Source: a bacterium
Lineage (GTDB): Bacteria; Thermotogota; Thermotogae; Mesoaciditogales; Mesoaciditogaceae
Length of the DNA stretch: 43,864 nt
Assembly: GCA_021800445.1 (NCBI GenBank)
Contig: JAJYYZ010000014.1
Span: forward strand, 1-43,864
Reading direction: 5' to 3'
The position numbers were made by a program, and so were the translations under genes. Each line of letters begins with the position of its first letter. Position 1 is the stretch's first letter. The notes below the pieces were generated by a model. The model was not told where the DNA came from. It was given only the letters and a program-made list of their open reading frames with translations, and ran no database searches. This document shows, one piece after another, positions 7,553 through 16,142 of the stretch.

Positions 7553-10039
7553 ATGGATGTTTATCTTGTAGGTCATTCCCATATTGATGCTGTGTGGCTC
7601 TGGGACAAAGAAGAGACGAAAAAAGTTTGCAAGAATACTTTTGAAAGTGTTTTGAATCTTTTAGGCAAACATGATGATTTTTATTACTGTCAAAGTACAG
7701 CGCAATTTTATGAATGGATTGAGAAAGAGACTCCTCAACTTTTTGAGAAGATAAAACGGTATATTAAAGATGGAAAATGGGAAATAGTTGGTGGTATGTG
7801 GGTTGAAAGTGATGCCAATCTTCCATCAGGAGAATCGTTGGTAAGGCAGATTTTATTAGGCAAGAATTATTTTAGGGATAAATTCGGTGTGAATGTAAAT
7901 GTCGGCTGGCTTCCAGATACATTTGGGTATTGTTGGACACTTCCCCAATTATTCAAAAAAGCTGGAATAGATTATTTTCTTACATCAAAACTCAATTGGG
8001 AAACAACCTTACCTTTTCCTTATGTAATGTTCTGGTGGCAGTCACCAGATGGTTCAAAAGTCTTATCATGCGTAACTCCTGGAGGTTACAATAACACTTC
8101 TTTTGGTGCTGTTAAAGGGCAATGCAAAGTTGCTATAGACAAACAGCCAGAGCTTACTTCAATTTTATTACCATATGGTGAAGGTGACCATGGTGGTGGG
8201 TTAAACGATGAAATGATAAATGACGTATTGAAAAATAATGATAAATCGCTTAAAATATTTTTTACCTCTGCCTTGCAAGCTTTCAAAAGCATTGAGAAAG
8301 ATGCAGGTAAGTTTTTACCTATTTATAATGATGAACTTTATTTAAATACCCATCAAGGAACTTACACAACACAAGGTGGAATTAAAAGGTTAAATAGGAA
8401 AGGAGAAGTTGTTCTTGATTTAAGCGAACGATTTGCGACGATAGCGTATTTATTTGGTGAAAGATATCCGGATGAAGCATTTTATGATGTATGGAAAAAG
8501 CTTTTATTCAATCAGTTTCATGATGATCTTGCAGGTTCATCCATAGAGAAAGTTTATAAAGACGCAGAAGATGATTTCAATCATATATTTAACATTACTG
8601 ATAGAATTATTTATAGATCTTTGAAAACAATATCTTCGAATATTAATACCCAAGATAATTCTATTGTTGTTTTTAATCCTTCAAATTGGTCAAGAACAGG
8701 CGAAGTTAAAATTCCACTTGCATCGCTTAAATATGAAAATGTTTGCATAGAAGATGAAGATGGCACTATAATTCCTCACCAAATAATCGAAGAAGAAAAA
8801 GAAAATTACCTACTATTCTTAGCAAGTGAAATTCCAGGAGTTGGTTATAGAGTATATCAATTAAAACAAAATGAAGAACGATCAAAAATAGCAGATACGA
8901 CTTTAAAAGTCAGAGATTATATTCTTGAAAATGAGTTCTTCAAGGTTGAATTATCTTCACGCACTGGCCTTGTTACAAGTGTATACGATAAAATAGAACA
9001 AGAAGAAGTATTAGCAAAGGCAAATCCAAATTTATTTTATGTGTATCAAGATGAAACACTAACTGAAGGAGCGTGGAATATACACATAGGAAAATTGAAA
9101 AAATTAGGTAAGCCTTTATCTATGAAAGTAATTGAAGAAGGTCCTGTTAGAGTAACTATTGAAACAACATACGTTTATAAAGAAGAAAATTGTGAGGACA
9201 GTTTACTTAAAGTTAAAACTACATTGTACAAAGGTATACCTCAAATTTTCTTTGATCTTTATATTAATTGGCATGCAAAATACAAACTTATAAAAGTCGG
9301 TTTTAAGGTTAAAGGTCATGCTGAATTCGTAACATATGAAATACCATATGGATACATAAAAAGACGTGTATCTGATTCTGAAGAAGTTACTCCCCAAGAA
9401 AGAGAAAAAGAGGAAGTATCAGCTCAAAAATGGGTTGATTATACTCCTATGAGAGGTAAATACGGAATCAGTTTATTAAATGATTGCAAGTATGGATTTG
9501 ATGTTAAAAACGATGTTCTTAGAATGACTCTTTTAAGGAGTGTTGAAGTACCTGATCCCTTAACACAACCAGAAGAAGGACTAAAAACATTTTCTAAAAC
9601 ATTTACTGATCAAGGAGAGCATAAAATAAGATATGCATTGTATCCTCATAAAAATAATTGGAAAGAATTTATGATCCCACAAGTAGCCTACGATTTCAAC
9701 ACACCTCTTCAATATGTAATTGAGAATGCACATGATGGTAAATTTCAAAAAGCAGGATCTTTTATTTCTGTCAATAATGGGAAAAATGTTATCATTAGTG
9801 CCATAAAAAAATCAGAAAGATCTGATGCAATAATAATTAGATTGTATGAAACAAAGGGGCAAGAGAGTTCAATTCAAATCTCGTCAATATTTCCTTTAAG
9901 TGAGGTATGGGAAACAGATTTGTTAGAGAATCCCATCACAACAATTAAATTGGTTTCTGAAAATTCATTTTCTGTGGATGTAAAAAAGTTTGAAATAAAA
10001 ACTTTATCTTTAAAGTTAAAGTTAGAAGGTAATTCATGA
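7553..10039 (+). CDS. GH38 alpha-mannosidase
   Basis: An 828-residue glycoside hydrolase family 38 enzyme, cytoplasmic (no signal peptide), expected to release mannose from small mannosides or glycan fragments. HSHIDAVWLW (H8, H10, D12) supplies zinc ligands. GWLPDTFGYCWTLPQLF carries the catalytic nucleophile Asp (PDTFG). HQGTYTTQGGIKR and NQFHDDLAGSSIEKVY are the later conserved metal/substrate segments. A beta-rich C-terminal half follows, as usual for the family. ATG 7553 fits the GTGGTGA-like site better than GTG 7541. It starts 27 bases after the CobW gene and overlaps the ROK gene by four bases (ATGA). Its base composition looks clearly more AT-rich than the next genes, suggesting a different origin from the rest of the sugar operon. 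Confidence 0.9.
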   Translation: MDVYLVGHSHIDAVWLWDKEETKKVCKNTFESVLNLLGKHDDFYYCQSTAQFYEWIEKETPQLFEKIKRYIKDGKWEIVGGMWVESDANLPSGESLVRQILLGKNYFRDKFGVNVNVGWLPDTFGYCWTLPQLFKKAGIDYFLTSKLNWETTLPFPYVMFWWQSPDGSKVLSCVTPGGYNNTSFGAVKGQCKVAIDKQPELTSILLPYGEGDHGGGLNDEMINDVLKNNDKSLKIFFTSALQAFKSIEKDAGKFLPIYNDELYLNTHQGTYTTQGGIKRLNRKGEVVLDLSERFATIAYLFGERYPDEAFYDVWKKLLFNQFHDDLAGSSIEKVYKDAEDDFNHIFNITDRIIYRSLKTISSNINTQDNSIVVFNPSNWSRTGEVKIPLASLKYENVCIEDEDGTIIPHQIIEEEKENYLLFLASEIPGVGYRVYQLKQNEERSKIADTTLKVRDYILENEFFKVELSSRTGLVTSVYDKIEQEEVLAKANPNLFYVYQDETLTEGAWNIHIGKLKKLGKPLSMKVIEEGPVRVTIETTYVYKEENCEDSLLKVKTTLYKGIPQIFFDLYINWHAKYKLIKVGFKVKGHAEFVTYEIPYGYIKRRVSDSEEVTPQEREKEEVSAQKWVDYTPMRGKYGISLLNDCKYGFDVKNDVLRMTLLRSVEVPDPLTQPEEGLKTFSKTFTDQGEHKIRYALYPHKNNWKEFMIPQVAYDFNTPLQYVIENAHDGKFQKAGSFISVNNGKNVIISAIKKSERSDAIIIRLYETKGQESSIQISSIFPLSEVWETDLLENPITTIKLVSENSFSVDVKKFEIKTLSLKLKLEGNS

Positions 10040-10956
10040 ATAATTGTTTAATTGGAATAGACATAGGCGGTACAAAGACGGCGATCATCGTCGGAAATGA
10101 AGGGCTCGAAATCATAAAGCGCTATGAATTTTCAACAAAGCCCCAATCTGGCTTCTCGAATTTTTTTGATAGATTGTTGAATCATCTTTCCAAGATAGAT
10201 CATCCCATCGATGCCATAGGAGTGTCGGTAGGGGGACCTTTAGACGTTGGAAAGGGGATAATTTACAATCCGCCGCACCTTGAGTGGGGAAATGTAAACT
10301 TACGTGATGAGATTAGAAAGCATTTCACATGTCCTGTCAGAATAGAACACGATGCGAAGGCAGGGGCTCTAGCGGAATTTGAACTTGGAGCGGGAAGAGG
10401 ATTCAGAAACATAATCTTTCTTACGCTCGGGACAGGCCTTGGGGCTGGAATAATCATAAATGGAGAGATATACAGAGGATCGTCGGGAATGGCGGGCGAG
10501 GTTGGCCACATAAGGATAGCAGAAGATGGATCTGAAGTTTACGGAAAGGCCGGATCTTGGGAATCTTACTGCAGCGGAGATGGCATTGCCAGACTTGCGA
10601 ATTATCTCTTTCCGGATCATTTTTCCAAAGAAATCACGACCCAGGACATTTCTAAAATGGTCTTATCGGGAGACGAAAAATCGATAGAGATTTTAAAAAC
10701 AAGCGGAAGGTATCTTGGAATAGGACTTGCGAATCTTTTCGACATTTTCGATCCTGACAGGATAATTCTTGGAAGTTTAAGTTTGCGCCTTCCGGATATT
10801 TGGCTTGAGGAGGCCAAGAGCACGCTTGTCAAAGAGACGCTTGACACGGAAGCGGTGAAAAAAGTGGTTAAGTCGATGCTTGGCGAAAAGATAGGAGATT
10901 ATGCCGCTTTGATAACTGCCTTCAAAGCTTTAAAGGAGGAAAGAAATGGATCTTGA
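10036..10956 (+). CDS. ROK-family sugar kinase (atypical, lacks zinc cysteines)
   Basis: A 306-residue ROK protein without an N-terminal helix-turn-helix, so a kinase rather than a repressor. Phosphate loop GIDIGGTKTAI near the N-terminus, catalytic region EHDAKAGALAEFELGAG, LTLGTGLGAGIIING, then GEVGHIRI. The usual ROK zinc motif CxCGxxGCxE is replaced by VYGKAGSWESYCSG: the structural Cys residues are lost while the spacing is kept. Metal-independent ROK kinases exist, so activity is still plausible; the substrate is probably mannose or a related hexose released by the GH38 upstream. Overlaps: 4 bases with GH38 and 11 bases with the isomerase gene. Confidence 0.87.
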   Translation: MNNCLIGIDIGGTKTAIIVGNEGLEIIKRYEFSTKPQSGFSNFFDRLLNHLSKIDHPIDAIGVSVGGPLDVGKGIIYNPPHLEWGNVNLRDEIRKHFTCPVRIEHDAKAGALAEFELGAGRGFRNIIFLTLGTGLGAGIIINGEIYRGSSGMAGEVGHIRIAEDGSEVYGKAGSWESYCSGDGIARLANYLFPDHFSKEITTQDISKMVLSGDEKSIEILKTSGRYLGIGLANLFDIFDPDRIILGSLSLRLPDIWLEEAKSTLVKETLDTEAVKKVVKSMLGEKIGDYAALITAFKALKEERNGS

Positions 10957-11530
10957 AGAACTGGTCAAAGAGGCGTTTGAAGAAGGTATTCACGTTAAGG
11001 AAAGATTTCTAAAAGAGAATATCGGCAAAATGATCGATACTTCGTCCAAAATCGTTGAGAGGATAAAGCATGGCGGTGGTGTCTTTTTCATGGGTAACGG
11101 TGGAAGTGCGGCAGATGCCGCACATCTTTCCGCAGAACTCGTGGGAAGATTTTACATAAATAGAGTGCCGATAAGATCCGCATCTTTTGCGTCTAACTTA
11201 TCTATTCTTACCGAAATACCCAATGATTTTGGGTTTGAATATTTGTTCGAGCGCCAGGTAGAAGCCTACGTCAAACCTGAAGATGTCGTTATCGGAATAA
11301 GCACAAGTGGTAAATCTTTGAATGTCATTCGGGCTTTGAAAAAGACAAAAGAAATTGGGGCCTTTACCGTGGGATTTACGGGAAGATATGGTGATGAGAT
11401 GAAGATTTGCGATGTGCTTTTTACGGTCGACTCAGATAAAACTCCACGCATTCAAGAAACACATATCTTGTTGGGTCATACTTTGTGCCAGTTGATCGAG
11501 TACGAACTCTTTGGAGATGGTAAATCATGA
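10946..11530 (+). CDS. GmhA-like sedoheptulose-7-phosphate isomerase (SIS domain)
   Basis: A 194-residue SIS-domain isomerase. GNGGSAADAAHLSAELVGRF and GISTSGKSLNVIRALK are the phosphosugar-binding loops. IQETHILLGHTLCQLIE retains the catalytic/metal Glu and His residues of GmhA. Length matches GmhA (about 190). GmhA makes D-glycero-D-manno-heptose-7-phosphate, and the HldE-like kinase two genes downstream would use that product. Ribosome site AGGAGG lies just before ATG 10946, inside the end of the ROK gene; its stop overlaps the next start (ATGATG). Other ketose/aldose phosphate substrates remain possible because GmhA paralogs are diverse. Confidence 0.85.
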   Translation: MDLEELVKEAFEEGIHVKERFLKENIGKMIDTSSKIVERIKHGGGVFFMGNGGSAADAAHLSAELVGRFYINRVPIRSASFASNLSILTEIPNDFGFEYLFERQVEAYVKPEDVVIGISTSGKSLNVIRALKKTKEIGAFTVGFTGRYGDEMKICDVLFTVDSDKTPRIQETHILLGHTLCQLIEYELFGDGKS

Positions 11531-12528
11531 TGAATTACAAAGGGAAATACAACATCGTTGATCTGGGTAAGGTGAAGACTTATTCGCTTTTTACAAGACC
11601 AAGTGAGGTGAGTTTAGATAACCTTATAGATCTAAACAAAATTGTAAACGAACCTCCCAAATATTTTTCTCAAGAAATAGATACTCTTGTCACTGAGATT
11701 GTCAACGCGAGAAAGCATGGAAAGCCTGTGATAGTTTTCTCGGGTGCCCATGCGGTAAAAAACGGTCTGTCGCCGATATACAACGACCTTATAAAGCGTG
11801 GCATGATAACTGCCTTTGCAAGCAATGGTGCATTTACGATACACGATTTTGAACTGGCACTTGCCGGTAAAACTTCTGAAAATGTGCCCAATGCCCTTGA
11901 AAAAGGTCTCTTCGGCTTTGCCGAGGAGACAAACAGGTACATAAACGAGGCTTTAATTCATGGAAATAAACTCAAAATAGGATACGGTGAATCAATGGGC
12001 AGGTTAATGTCCGGTGAGATATTTCCTCAACATGTTGATTTTCCGCACAAAGAGATCTCAGTTCAATACAACGCTTTTGTCAACGATGTCCCATTTTGCG
12101 CGCATTGCGCGATAGGAGACGATATCTACCATACCACAAGGTATTTCGATGGAGAGGCCATAGGAGGATGCTCCGGACGTGATTTTTTGATCTTCGCCAA
12201 TGAAGTAACGAAACTGACAGATGGCGGTGTATGTTTAATTATAGGCTCTGCGGTAATTGGAGTTGAGGCGTATTTGAAGGCCTTTTCCATAGCGGCCAAT
12301 ATTGGAAAGGTACCAAATAAAATAATCACGGCAGACTTTGATCTAAGAGAGGCAAATATTTCCGATGCGCAAATGAGCAAAAAAGATCAGCCAACTTATT
12401 ATTTCAGAGACATAAAATCCATTGTTGTGAGAATTCCGAATGCTTTCAACGGCAGAGGATATTACATAAAAGGCGATCAAAACCTGACTCTGCCAGCACT
12501 TTACAAACTCATAATGGAAAAGATCTGA
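11527..12528 (+). CDS. Conserved protein of heptose-type operon, possibly deoxyhypusine-synthase-like fold
   Basis: A 333-residue protein I do not recognise firmly. Notable segments: PVIVFSGAHAVKNGLSPIYN, ITAFASNGAFTIHDFELALA, CAHCAIGDDIYHTTRYFDG and CLIIGSAVIGVEAYLKAFSI. The glycine-rich VIVFSGAHAVK and NGAFTIHDFE stretches recall an NAD-binding, deoxyhypusine-synthase-like fold; I give that as a weak structural guess and not a function, since bacteria generally lack hypusinated eIF5A. It is coupled by overlap to the GmhA-like gene and is followed six bases later by the PfkB-HAD gene, so it probably acts on the same phosphosugar pathway. ATG at 11527 and 11530 are both possible starts. Confidence 0.6.
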   Translation: MMNYKGKYNIVDLGKVKTYSLFTRPSEVSLDNLIDLNKIVNEPPKYFSQEIDTLVTEIVNARKHGKPVIVFSGAHAVKNGLSPIYNDLIKRGMITAFASNGAFTIHDFELALAGKTSENVPNALEKGLFGFAEETNRYINEALIHGNKLKIGYGESMGRLMSGEIFPQHVDFPHKEISVQYNAFVNDVPFCAHCAIGDDIYHTTRYFDGEAIGGCSGRDFLIFANEVTKLTDGGVCLIIGSAVIGVEAYLKAFSIAANIGKVPNKIITADFDLREANISDAQMSKKDQPTYYFRDIKSIVVRIPNAFNGRGYYIKGDQNLTLPALYKLIMEKI

Positions 12529-12534
12529 TAATCC

Positions 12535-14346
12535 ATGAAAAAAAAAGTGCTCGTGATAGGCGATCTTTTCTTGGATCACTATTTTTATTACGATCCCAAT
12601 CTTGGATCCCCAAGCCTTGAAACAGGAATAAAGCCTGTTATTGCTATTAGGGAATCGTTCGCGCCGGGTGCTGCCGGAAATGTGGCAAAAGATCTTGCGC
12701 TTTTGGGGGCAGATGTGAAAATCGTAAGCGTAATCGGAGATGATGGAAATGGATTTGAACTTGTAAGAGCGCTTAAAGCAAGGAAGGTTGATACAAAATT
12801 TTTGGTAATCACCTCCGAAAGATCCACGCCGGTTTATTCTAAATTCATAAATATAGAAACAAACAGAGAGGACCTCCAGCGCGTCGACCTTCTGCCGATA
12901 AAACCAATAGATGAAAACACTTCCGACAAAATTATCAAATACATGGGTCAAAATTTGGAATGGGCAGATTCGGTTGTAATTCTTGATCAAATGGAAGATC
13001 CGCAAATAGGCATTTTGACAAAGAAAGTCGAAGAATTCATCGACACGGCAAAAAGCAAATATTCAAAGTCATTCTTTGTCGATTCGAGAAGCAGACCTTA
13101 TGATTTTGAAGGCTACATTCTAAAGCCGAATCTCACAGAATTCGAAAAAATAGCCTCTTACCTACATTTAGTAGATGATCCGGATTTGCCATCGCAAATA
13201 ACTGTCCAGCGTTATGCCACAAAAGTGTCCCAGACGCTTGGATCGAATTTGGTCATAACGGCGAGCGAAGACGGGGCGTATGTTGTAGAAGGTGAAAAGA
13301 TCTTCAGAATCTTTTCGATGCCCGTTGAGGTTGTGGACGTTACAGGTGCCGGCGATGCCTTCATGGCTGCCATGGCAATAAGCAAAATAGATGGAAGAGC
13401 ACTTTTAGAATCCGCATCTTACGGGCTAAAGGCCGGCAATTTGTGTGTAAGAGAGCGTGGAACGGGAGAGATTGGAATAGAAGACCTTAACAGATCGCCT
13501 GATCCGAAGATCGAAGAGGTTTTATCAAAAGAGATATTTGTAAATCATCCAAAAAATGCCAGAAATTTCAAATTCGCGCTTTTTGATTTTGACGGAACGC
13601 TTTCCCTTCTGAGAGAGGGATGGCAGAAGATAATGAAAGATGTCATGATCGAAGAAATAACCGGCGGCAAGACATTGCCCGAAGATGAGTTATCAAAGAT
13701 AGAAAGGGAAGTCGAAGATTACATAGAAAGCACGACGGGCCAGCAGACCATATTGCAGATGATGGATCTCGTAAAGATGGTCGAAAGTTATAACCTTGTG
13801 CCAAGAGAAATGATAAAAACACCCACACAGTACAAAAGCATTTACAATCAAAGGTTAAAAAAGATTGTAAGGGGAAGGATCGACAAAAGTCAGTCGAAAA
13901 GATATTTGTTGAGAGGTGCTTACGAGTTTTTGGAAGACCTCAAAGATCATGGTATAAAGATGCTCTTATCCTCTGGTACAGATCTCGAAGATGTCGTGGA
14001 AGAGGCAGGAATTCTTGGCATAAAGGATTTCTTCAATGAAATATACGGAGCCGTCGGCGCAGATTATAAAAATCACACGAAAGAAATGGTCATAAGACAT
14101 TTGATCGATGAAAACAAGATCAAAGGATCGGAACTTGTTATATTTGGAGATGGTCCGGTCGAAATTTCCATCGGAAAAGATGTCGGATCATTCACAGTTG
14201 GTGTTGCTTCAGACGAAAAAAGAGGATCCGGATGGAATCTTAAGAAGTTTAAACGCCTCAAAAGCACCGGTGCGGATATTTTGATACCGGACTTTACCGT
14301 GCGTGACGATCTCGAAATTATATTGGGGATGAAAGAGGATGGATGA
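12535..14346 (+). CDS. PfkB-type (HldE-kinase-like) sugar kinase fused to a HAD phosphatase
   Basis: 603 residues, two domains. Residues 1 to about 330 form a ribokinase/PfkB fold closest in pattern to the heptose-7-phosphate kinase half of HldE: GDLFLDHYFY, PGAAGNVAKDLALLGADV and DVTGAGDAFMAAMA (catalytic Asp and anion hole). Residues from about 345 are a HAD hydrolase: FALFDFDGTLS (nucleophile DxDGT near 350), LLSSGTD (motif II) and IFGDGPVEI (motif IV), with a large helical cap between. HldE normally carries a nucleotidyltransferase as its second half; here it is a phosphatase, which would turn a 1,7-bisphosphate into a 1-phosphate in one polypeptide (inference). Downstream, GH1 overlaps by eight bases. 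Confidence 0.82.
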   Translation: MKKKVLVIGDLFLDHYFYYDPNLGSPSLETGIKPVIAIRESFAPGAAGNVAKDLALLGADVKIVSVIGDDGNGFELVRALKARKVDTKFLVITSERSTPVYSKFINIETNREDLQRVDLLPIKPIDENTSDKIIKYMGQNLEWADSVVILDQMEDPQIGILTKKVEEFIDTAKSKYSKSFFVDSRSRPYDFEGYILKPNLTEFEKIASYLHLVDDPDLPSQITVQRYATKVSQTLGSNLVITASEDGAYVVEGEKIFRIFSMPVEVVDVTGAGDAFMAAMAISKIDGRALLESASYGLKAGNLCVRERGTGEIGIEDLNRSPDPKIEEVLSKEIFVNHPKNARNFKFALFDFDGTLSLLREGWQKIMKDVMIEEITGGKTLPEDELSKIEREVEDYIESTTGQQTILQMMDLVKMVESYNLVPREMIKTPTQYKSIYNQRLKKIVRGRIDKSQSKRYLLRGAYEFLEDLKDHGIKMLLSSGTDLEDVVEEAGILGIKDFFNEIYGAVGADYKNHTKEMVIRHLIDENKIKGSELVIFGDGPVEISIGKDVGSFTVGVASDEKRGSGWNLKKFKRLKSTGADILIPDFTVRDDLEIILGMKEDG

Positions 14347-15628
14347 TATTTTAGAAAAATTTTTATGGGGTGTGGCGACTTCATCATATCAGATTGAAGG
14401 ATCACCTTTAGCAGACGGATCGGGTCCTTCGATATGGCATAGGTTTTCGCACACGCCAGGTACAACTTGCAACGGTGATACAGGTGATATGGCATGTGAT
14501 CATTACAATCGATGCAAAGCGGATGTTCAACTTATCAAATCGCTTGGATTCACAGCATACAGATTTTCCATTTCATGGCCAAGGATTTTTCCTTACGGCA
14601 AAGGCAAAGTAAATGAAAAAGGAATGGATTTTTACGATAAACTCGTCGATGAGTTATTAAAGGCAGAAATCGTTCCGTTTGCGACACTGTATCACTGGGA
14701 TCTTCCCGCTGCACTGCAGGATCTTGGAGGATGGACAAACAGGGATGTAGCGAATTGGTTTGGAGACTACGCCGATTATCTTTTTCAAAGGCTTGGAGAC
14801 AGGGTAAAATACTGGAGCACGATAAATGAACCATGGGTTATAGCGGTTATGGGATATATGTACGGAGTACACGCACCGGGCATAAAAGATATGTTTGCCG
14901 CTTTCTCCGCCATTCACAATCAACTTAGATCTCACTCGAATGCTGTTAGAGCCTTTCGAGAAAGAAACGTAAATGGAAAGATAGGAATAACTCTTTCTAA
15001 CAGAAATCATCATAGTGCATCTGATGATCAAAAAGATTTGAACGCCACAAAAATCGCAAATGCATTTTTTAATTACCCACTTTTCCTTGAACCGATTTTC
15101 AATGGATCTTATCCCAAAGAAATGGATTATCTTATAGATGCTTACATGCCAAAAGGATATGAAAAAGACCTTGATGAGATGAAAACACCGATTGATTTTG
15201 TCATAAACTATTACTCAAAAGGTATAGCGTCATTTGATAAAGATGATCCTCTCGGATTTAAAAGTAAGGTATATCAAGATAACGCAAATGTATATTTTGA
15301 TTTTTACCGATTTCTCAAAAATCTTCAAGATACTTACGATTTAAGGGAAATGTACTTTACGATAGGCGGCATCGATTGTGCCGACATGGTTGAAAATGGA
15401 AAAGTTCACGATAAAAAAAGAATAGATTTTCTTAAATCACAAAGAGAAATGGTTGTAAAAGCAGTCAAAGACGGTTTAAAATTAAAAGGGTGCTTTATAT
15501 GGTCTTTGATGGACAATTTCGAATGGTCCTTTGGATATTCAAAAAGATTTGGTATAGTTTACGTTGATTACAAAACTCAAAAAAGAATTGTAAAGGACAG
15601 TGGCAGGATGCAAATAAGGGGTGATTGA
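14339..15628 (+). CDS. GH1 beta-glycosidase-like protein lacking the catalytic nucleophile
   Basis: A 429-residue family-1 glycosidase fold. Conserved: FLWGVATSSYQIEG, FSISWPRIFP, LYHWDLP, STINEPW (acid/base Glu in NEP), NYYS, and WSLMDNFEWSFGYSKRFGIV (sugar-binding Glu-Trp). The nucleophile motif, normally YITENG, reads YFTIGG here: the codons ACG ATA GGC GGC replace T-E-N-G, while the following GKVHDKKRIDFL aligns normally, so this is not a frameshift. The preceding segment (usual T-x-x-G-W-x-x-P-x-G-L) is also shortened. Either the protein uses another nucleophile, or it is a binding or regulatory pseudoenzyme. It is still embedded in an overlapping operon and its frame is intact, which argues for selection. 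Confidence 0.88.
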   Translation: MDDILEKFLWGVATSSYQIEGSPLADGSGPSIWHRFSHTPGTTCNGDTGDMACDHYNRCKADVQLIKSLGFTAYRFSISWPRIFPYGKGKVNEKGMDFYDKLVDELLKAEIVPFATLYHWDLPAALQDLGGWTNRDVANWFGDYADYLFQRLGDRVKYWSTINEPWVIAVMGYMYGVHAPGIKDMFAAFSAIHNQLRSHSNAVRAFRERNVNGKIGITLSNRNHHSASDDQKDLNATKIANAFFNYPLFLEPIFNGSYPKEMDYLIDAYMPKGYEKDLDEMKTPIDFVINYYSKGIASFDKDDPLGFKSKVYQDNANVYFDFYRFLKNLQDTYDLREMYFTIGGIDCADMVENGKVHDKKRIDFLKSQREMVVKAVKDGLKLKGCFIWSLMDNFEWSFGYSKRFGIVYVDYKTQKRIVKDSGRMQIRGD

Positions 15629-15629
15629 T

Positions 15630-16142
15630 TTGAACAAAAGATCTATCGTTTATGGAGGGATATTGTTGGCCGTGGGATTGGTGCTTTCTATCGTTATTCA
15701 CTCAATAGGAGGCCAACAATTCGGAACGATCTTTGGCCCTTTGAATTTCGTGGCACTCACAACTGGCATAGTGGCAGGGCCGTGGGTAGGACTAAGCGTA
15801 GGGATAGTTTTGCCACTTTTGAGCAGTGTACTTTTTGGCATGCCACCTTTAATGCCTCCTATCGCAGTCTTTATGGCTTTGCAACTTGGGACTTATGGGA
15901 TTCTTACAGGTTTATTTGAAAGGCGCCGTATGAACGTCTATCTTAACCTTGCAATTTCCATAGTAGCCGGTGGAGTGGTTTATTCACTCGGATATTACGT
16001 CATAGGATACATGGTCGGAATTCATCTTCAGCCACTTACGGCAATTTTATTGAGTTTTTCCCTCGGACTTCCGGGCATCGTCATTCAATTCCTTTTGATT
16101 CCGGCAATAAGATATTCCATCAAGCGTGCAAGAAAATCATGA
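15630..16142 (+). CDS. ECF transporter S component (substrate-binding membrane subunit)
   Basis: About 170 residues with five or six membrane segments. The core LNFVALTTGIVAGPWVGLSV, PLLSSVLFGMPPL and LGTYGILTGLFERRR follow the S-component pattern in which a Pro/Gly-rich PLLS..LxGMPP turn lies between helices and an Arg-rich end faces the cytosol. The EcfA/A'/T module is not in the window, so a shared energising module elsewhere is assumed. The substrate is unknown; position in a sugar operon hints at a nucleoside or sugar-like molecule, but many S-components carry vitamins. Start choice: TTG 15630 fits the AAGGGGTGA site (15616-15624); GTG 15621 lies inside that site. The ATGA overlap with the next gene implies coupling. 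Confidence 0.82.
   Translation: MNKRSIVYGGILLAVGLVLSIVIHSIGGQQFGTIFGPLNFVALTTGIVAGPWVGLSVGIVLPLLSSVLFGMPPLMPPIAVFMALQLGTYGILTGLFERRRMNVYLNLAISIVAGGVVYSLGYYVIGYMVGIHLQPLTAILLSFSLGLPGIVIQFLLIPAIRYSIKRARKS

Noticed and set aside
12343-13005. 220-codon open frame on the minus strand
   Set aside because: It lies opposite the PfkB-HAD and unknown genes, whose proteins are clearly real; its composition (Cys/His/Phe-rich) is a reading-frame shadow with no ribosome site.
14339-15628. GH1 loss of TENG as a sequencing frameshift
   Set aside because: The residues before and after the motif stay in the same frame and align to the family, so an indel pair would have to be exactly compensated.
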